Below the pieces are notes generated by a model. That model searched no databases, was not told the origin of the DNA, and worked only from the letters and a program-made list of their open reading frames with translations. 64,000 nt of DNA, taken from Patagioenas fasciata (taxonomy: Eukaryota > Chordata > Aves > Columbiformes > Columbidae). A program made the position numbers and the translations under genes. The stretch covers positions 53,948,398 to 54,012,397 of the forward strand of contig NC_092521.1 of the NCBI RefSeq assembly GCF_037038585.1, written 5' to 3'. Below, piece by piece: positions 62,869-64,000 of this stretch. How positions within the stretch are numbered: the stretch's first letter is position 1; the number at the start of each line of letters is the position of its first letter.

Positions 62869-63086
62869 AAGGGGAGCTGGAGGCAGAATGGCTGCAAGAT
62901 GTAGGTTTATCAACGTTGATCTCAGGAGCTGAAGAGGAGGATGGCCAAGCCCTGCTGTCCACTCTGACCCGAACTCAAGCTGCTGCTGTACAGAAGAGGT
63001 ACAACACCTACACTCAGACCCTGAGGAAGAAGAACAAGCACACAGTCCGAGATGTGCGAGACATCTTTGGCACAAGTGACTCTTCT
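62869..63086 (+). CDS. ARHGAP28: ARHGAP28 coding exon 3
   Basis: Acceptor cttccttcacag| and donor |GTAAGT. Two bases complete a Glu codon begun in exon 2, then 72 full codons follow, so the exon ends in phase 0. The product reads EGELEAEWLQDVGLSTLI, then an acidic EEEDGQALLS, then TLTRTQAAAVQKRY and a basic TLRKKNKHTVRDVRDIF. The LTRTQAAAVQKR and VRDIF blocks are shared by ARHGAP18 and ARHGAP28. ELEAEWLQDVGLSTLI fits ARHGAP28 best. The region precedes the RhoGAP domain, whose arginine-finger exons must lie past the window's right edge. No disruption is seen. Confidence 0.95.
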
Positions 63087-64000
63087 GTAAGTAGCTAATG
63101 CATCTTACTGAATGTTTTTGAGCTTAAATTTTATGTATTTTGTGAGTAGCTCATCAAAGCTTCTAGCAGACAGGAACCCTTTTCTGCTGACAATGTACAG
63201 ACAGCCAGTAGCAATACATGACACTAAGTCCAGACTTTTAATGCTGTATTTACTGCGTTTTTAGAGGAAAGGAAGAACCCAAATAAGACAGTTTTGCAAC
63301 TAACCTGTAACATAATGTTGTATCTGTTGCCAGCCTTCCTCCTGCAATCTCCTATCAAGACTAACATTTACTCCCTTATTTTTTGGAAATTGGTGAGTTA
63401 CTCTTGGCAGCTATTCAAATTTTTGCTGGCTTCTGGGGACACTTGCTATTTACTCAGCAGTCTCAGAGGTGAAGTAAAACCTCTCTCATGAAGCAACTGA
63501 GGTTCGAATATGCATAAGCTATTAAACACCTGCCGGCATTATTGCAACTGGTATACTGGCAGTTACATTTCACTTATGTAGCAAATGAAAATCTATTAAC
63601 TGTTCATTTGCTTCATGGCTTCAGAAATGAGCATTGCCTTTGGTGGTTTGATTTCCTTTTCCCTGAGGATAGCCTTAAATGTGTCAGTTCCTATCCCTAC
63701 ACATTTTTATTTTGGTGAATGCAGTCAACTGTGTGAGTTTAGTCCAATGCTCAAAGCAACATGCATGACTTTACATATGTCACTCATGATATCTTAAATG
63801 AGAGTCACCAATAAGCTCAACAGCTCACCTTTGAAATTAATGTTAAAGTTCTTGTCATTACAAAACTCAAAAAAAACCTCTTTTTGTAATGAAATTGTTT
63901 TGTCCTTTTCTATTTTTCCTACTTTCTCCTCAAGGCTTGGCAACCTGGTTGAACTTAAAACAAACAAACAAAAAAAATTGGGAAACAAAATTGTAGCTGC
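63087..64000 (+). other. ARHGAP28: ARHGAP28 intron 3, start only
   Basis: Begins with a consensus GTAAGT donor and runs off the window. AT-rich. No further exon recognised. Confidence 0.85.

Noticed and set aside
1-64000. tRNA genes, rRNA, CRISPR arrays, retroviral LTRs or DNA-transposon ends
   Set aside because: Looked for by eye on both strands and found no convincing cloverleaf, regular spacer array, paired LTR or terminal inverted repeats with a transposase.

Overview
The window is nuclear DNA from a bird, or less likely another sauropsid. The evidence is three CR1 retrotransposon copies, two of them ending in the avian-style 8-bp 3' repeats, lying in an AT-rich background with scattered spliced exons. 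No bacterial, plasmid or phage features were seen. Nearly all short open frames are chance frames in non-coding DNA.

The host gene is ARHGAP28, a Rho GTPase-activating protein of the ARHGAP18/28/40 group, on the + strand and cut by the right edge. Coding exons are at 16250-16374, 58055-58257 and 62869-63086. They join in frame across GT/AG introns of 41.7 kb and 4.6 kb and encode the first 182 residues. The catalytic RhoGAP domain must lie beyond the window. Exon 1 sits in a CpG-rich segment (about 15940-16585) that is the likely promoter and 5' UTR. Two short upstream reading frames precede the start codon, and one of them stops 2 nt before it.

The main accessory element is a near full-length CR1 LINE on the - strand at 5717-10403, upstream of ARHGAP28. 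Both reading frames are uninterrupted. ORF1 encodes a zinc-binding motif, a coiled coil and an SGNH-esterase-like domain. ORF2 encodes an AP endonuclease and a reverse transcriptase with the visible catalytic motifs intact. Its 5' end carries a tandem 238-bp repeat (two copies, about 95% identical) with a TATA-like motif between them, resembling the monomer promoters of some mammalian L1s.

Region by region: 1-5691 is upstream non-coding DNA with ancient retroposon relics. 5692-10403 is the A25 tract and the CR1. 10404-15939 is non-coding DNA with a strong inverted repeat and a diverged duplication. 15940-16585 is the promoter and exon 1. 16375-58054 is intron 1, with two 5'-truncated CR1 copies in opposite orientations, simple repeats and two CpG clusters. 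58055-64000 holds exons 2 and 3 with intron 2 and the start of intron 3. No tRNA, rRNA, CRISPR array or confidently identifiable ncRNA was found. I found no new biological system. The intact CR1 with duplicated 5' monomers is the most noteworthy object.
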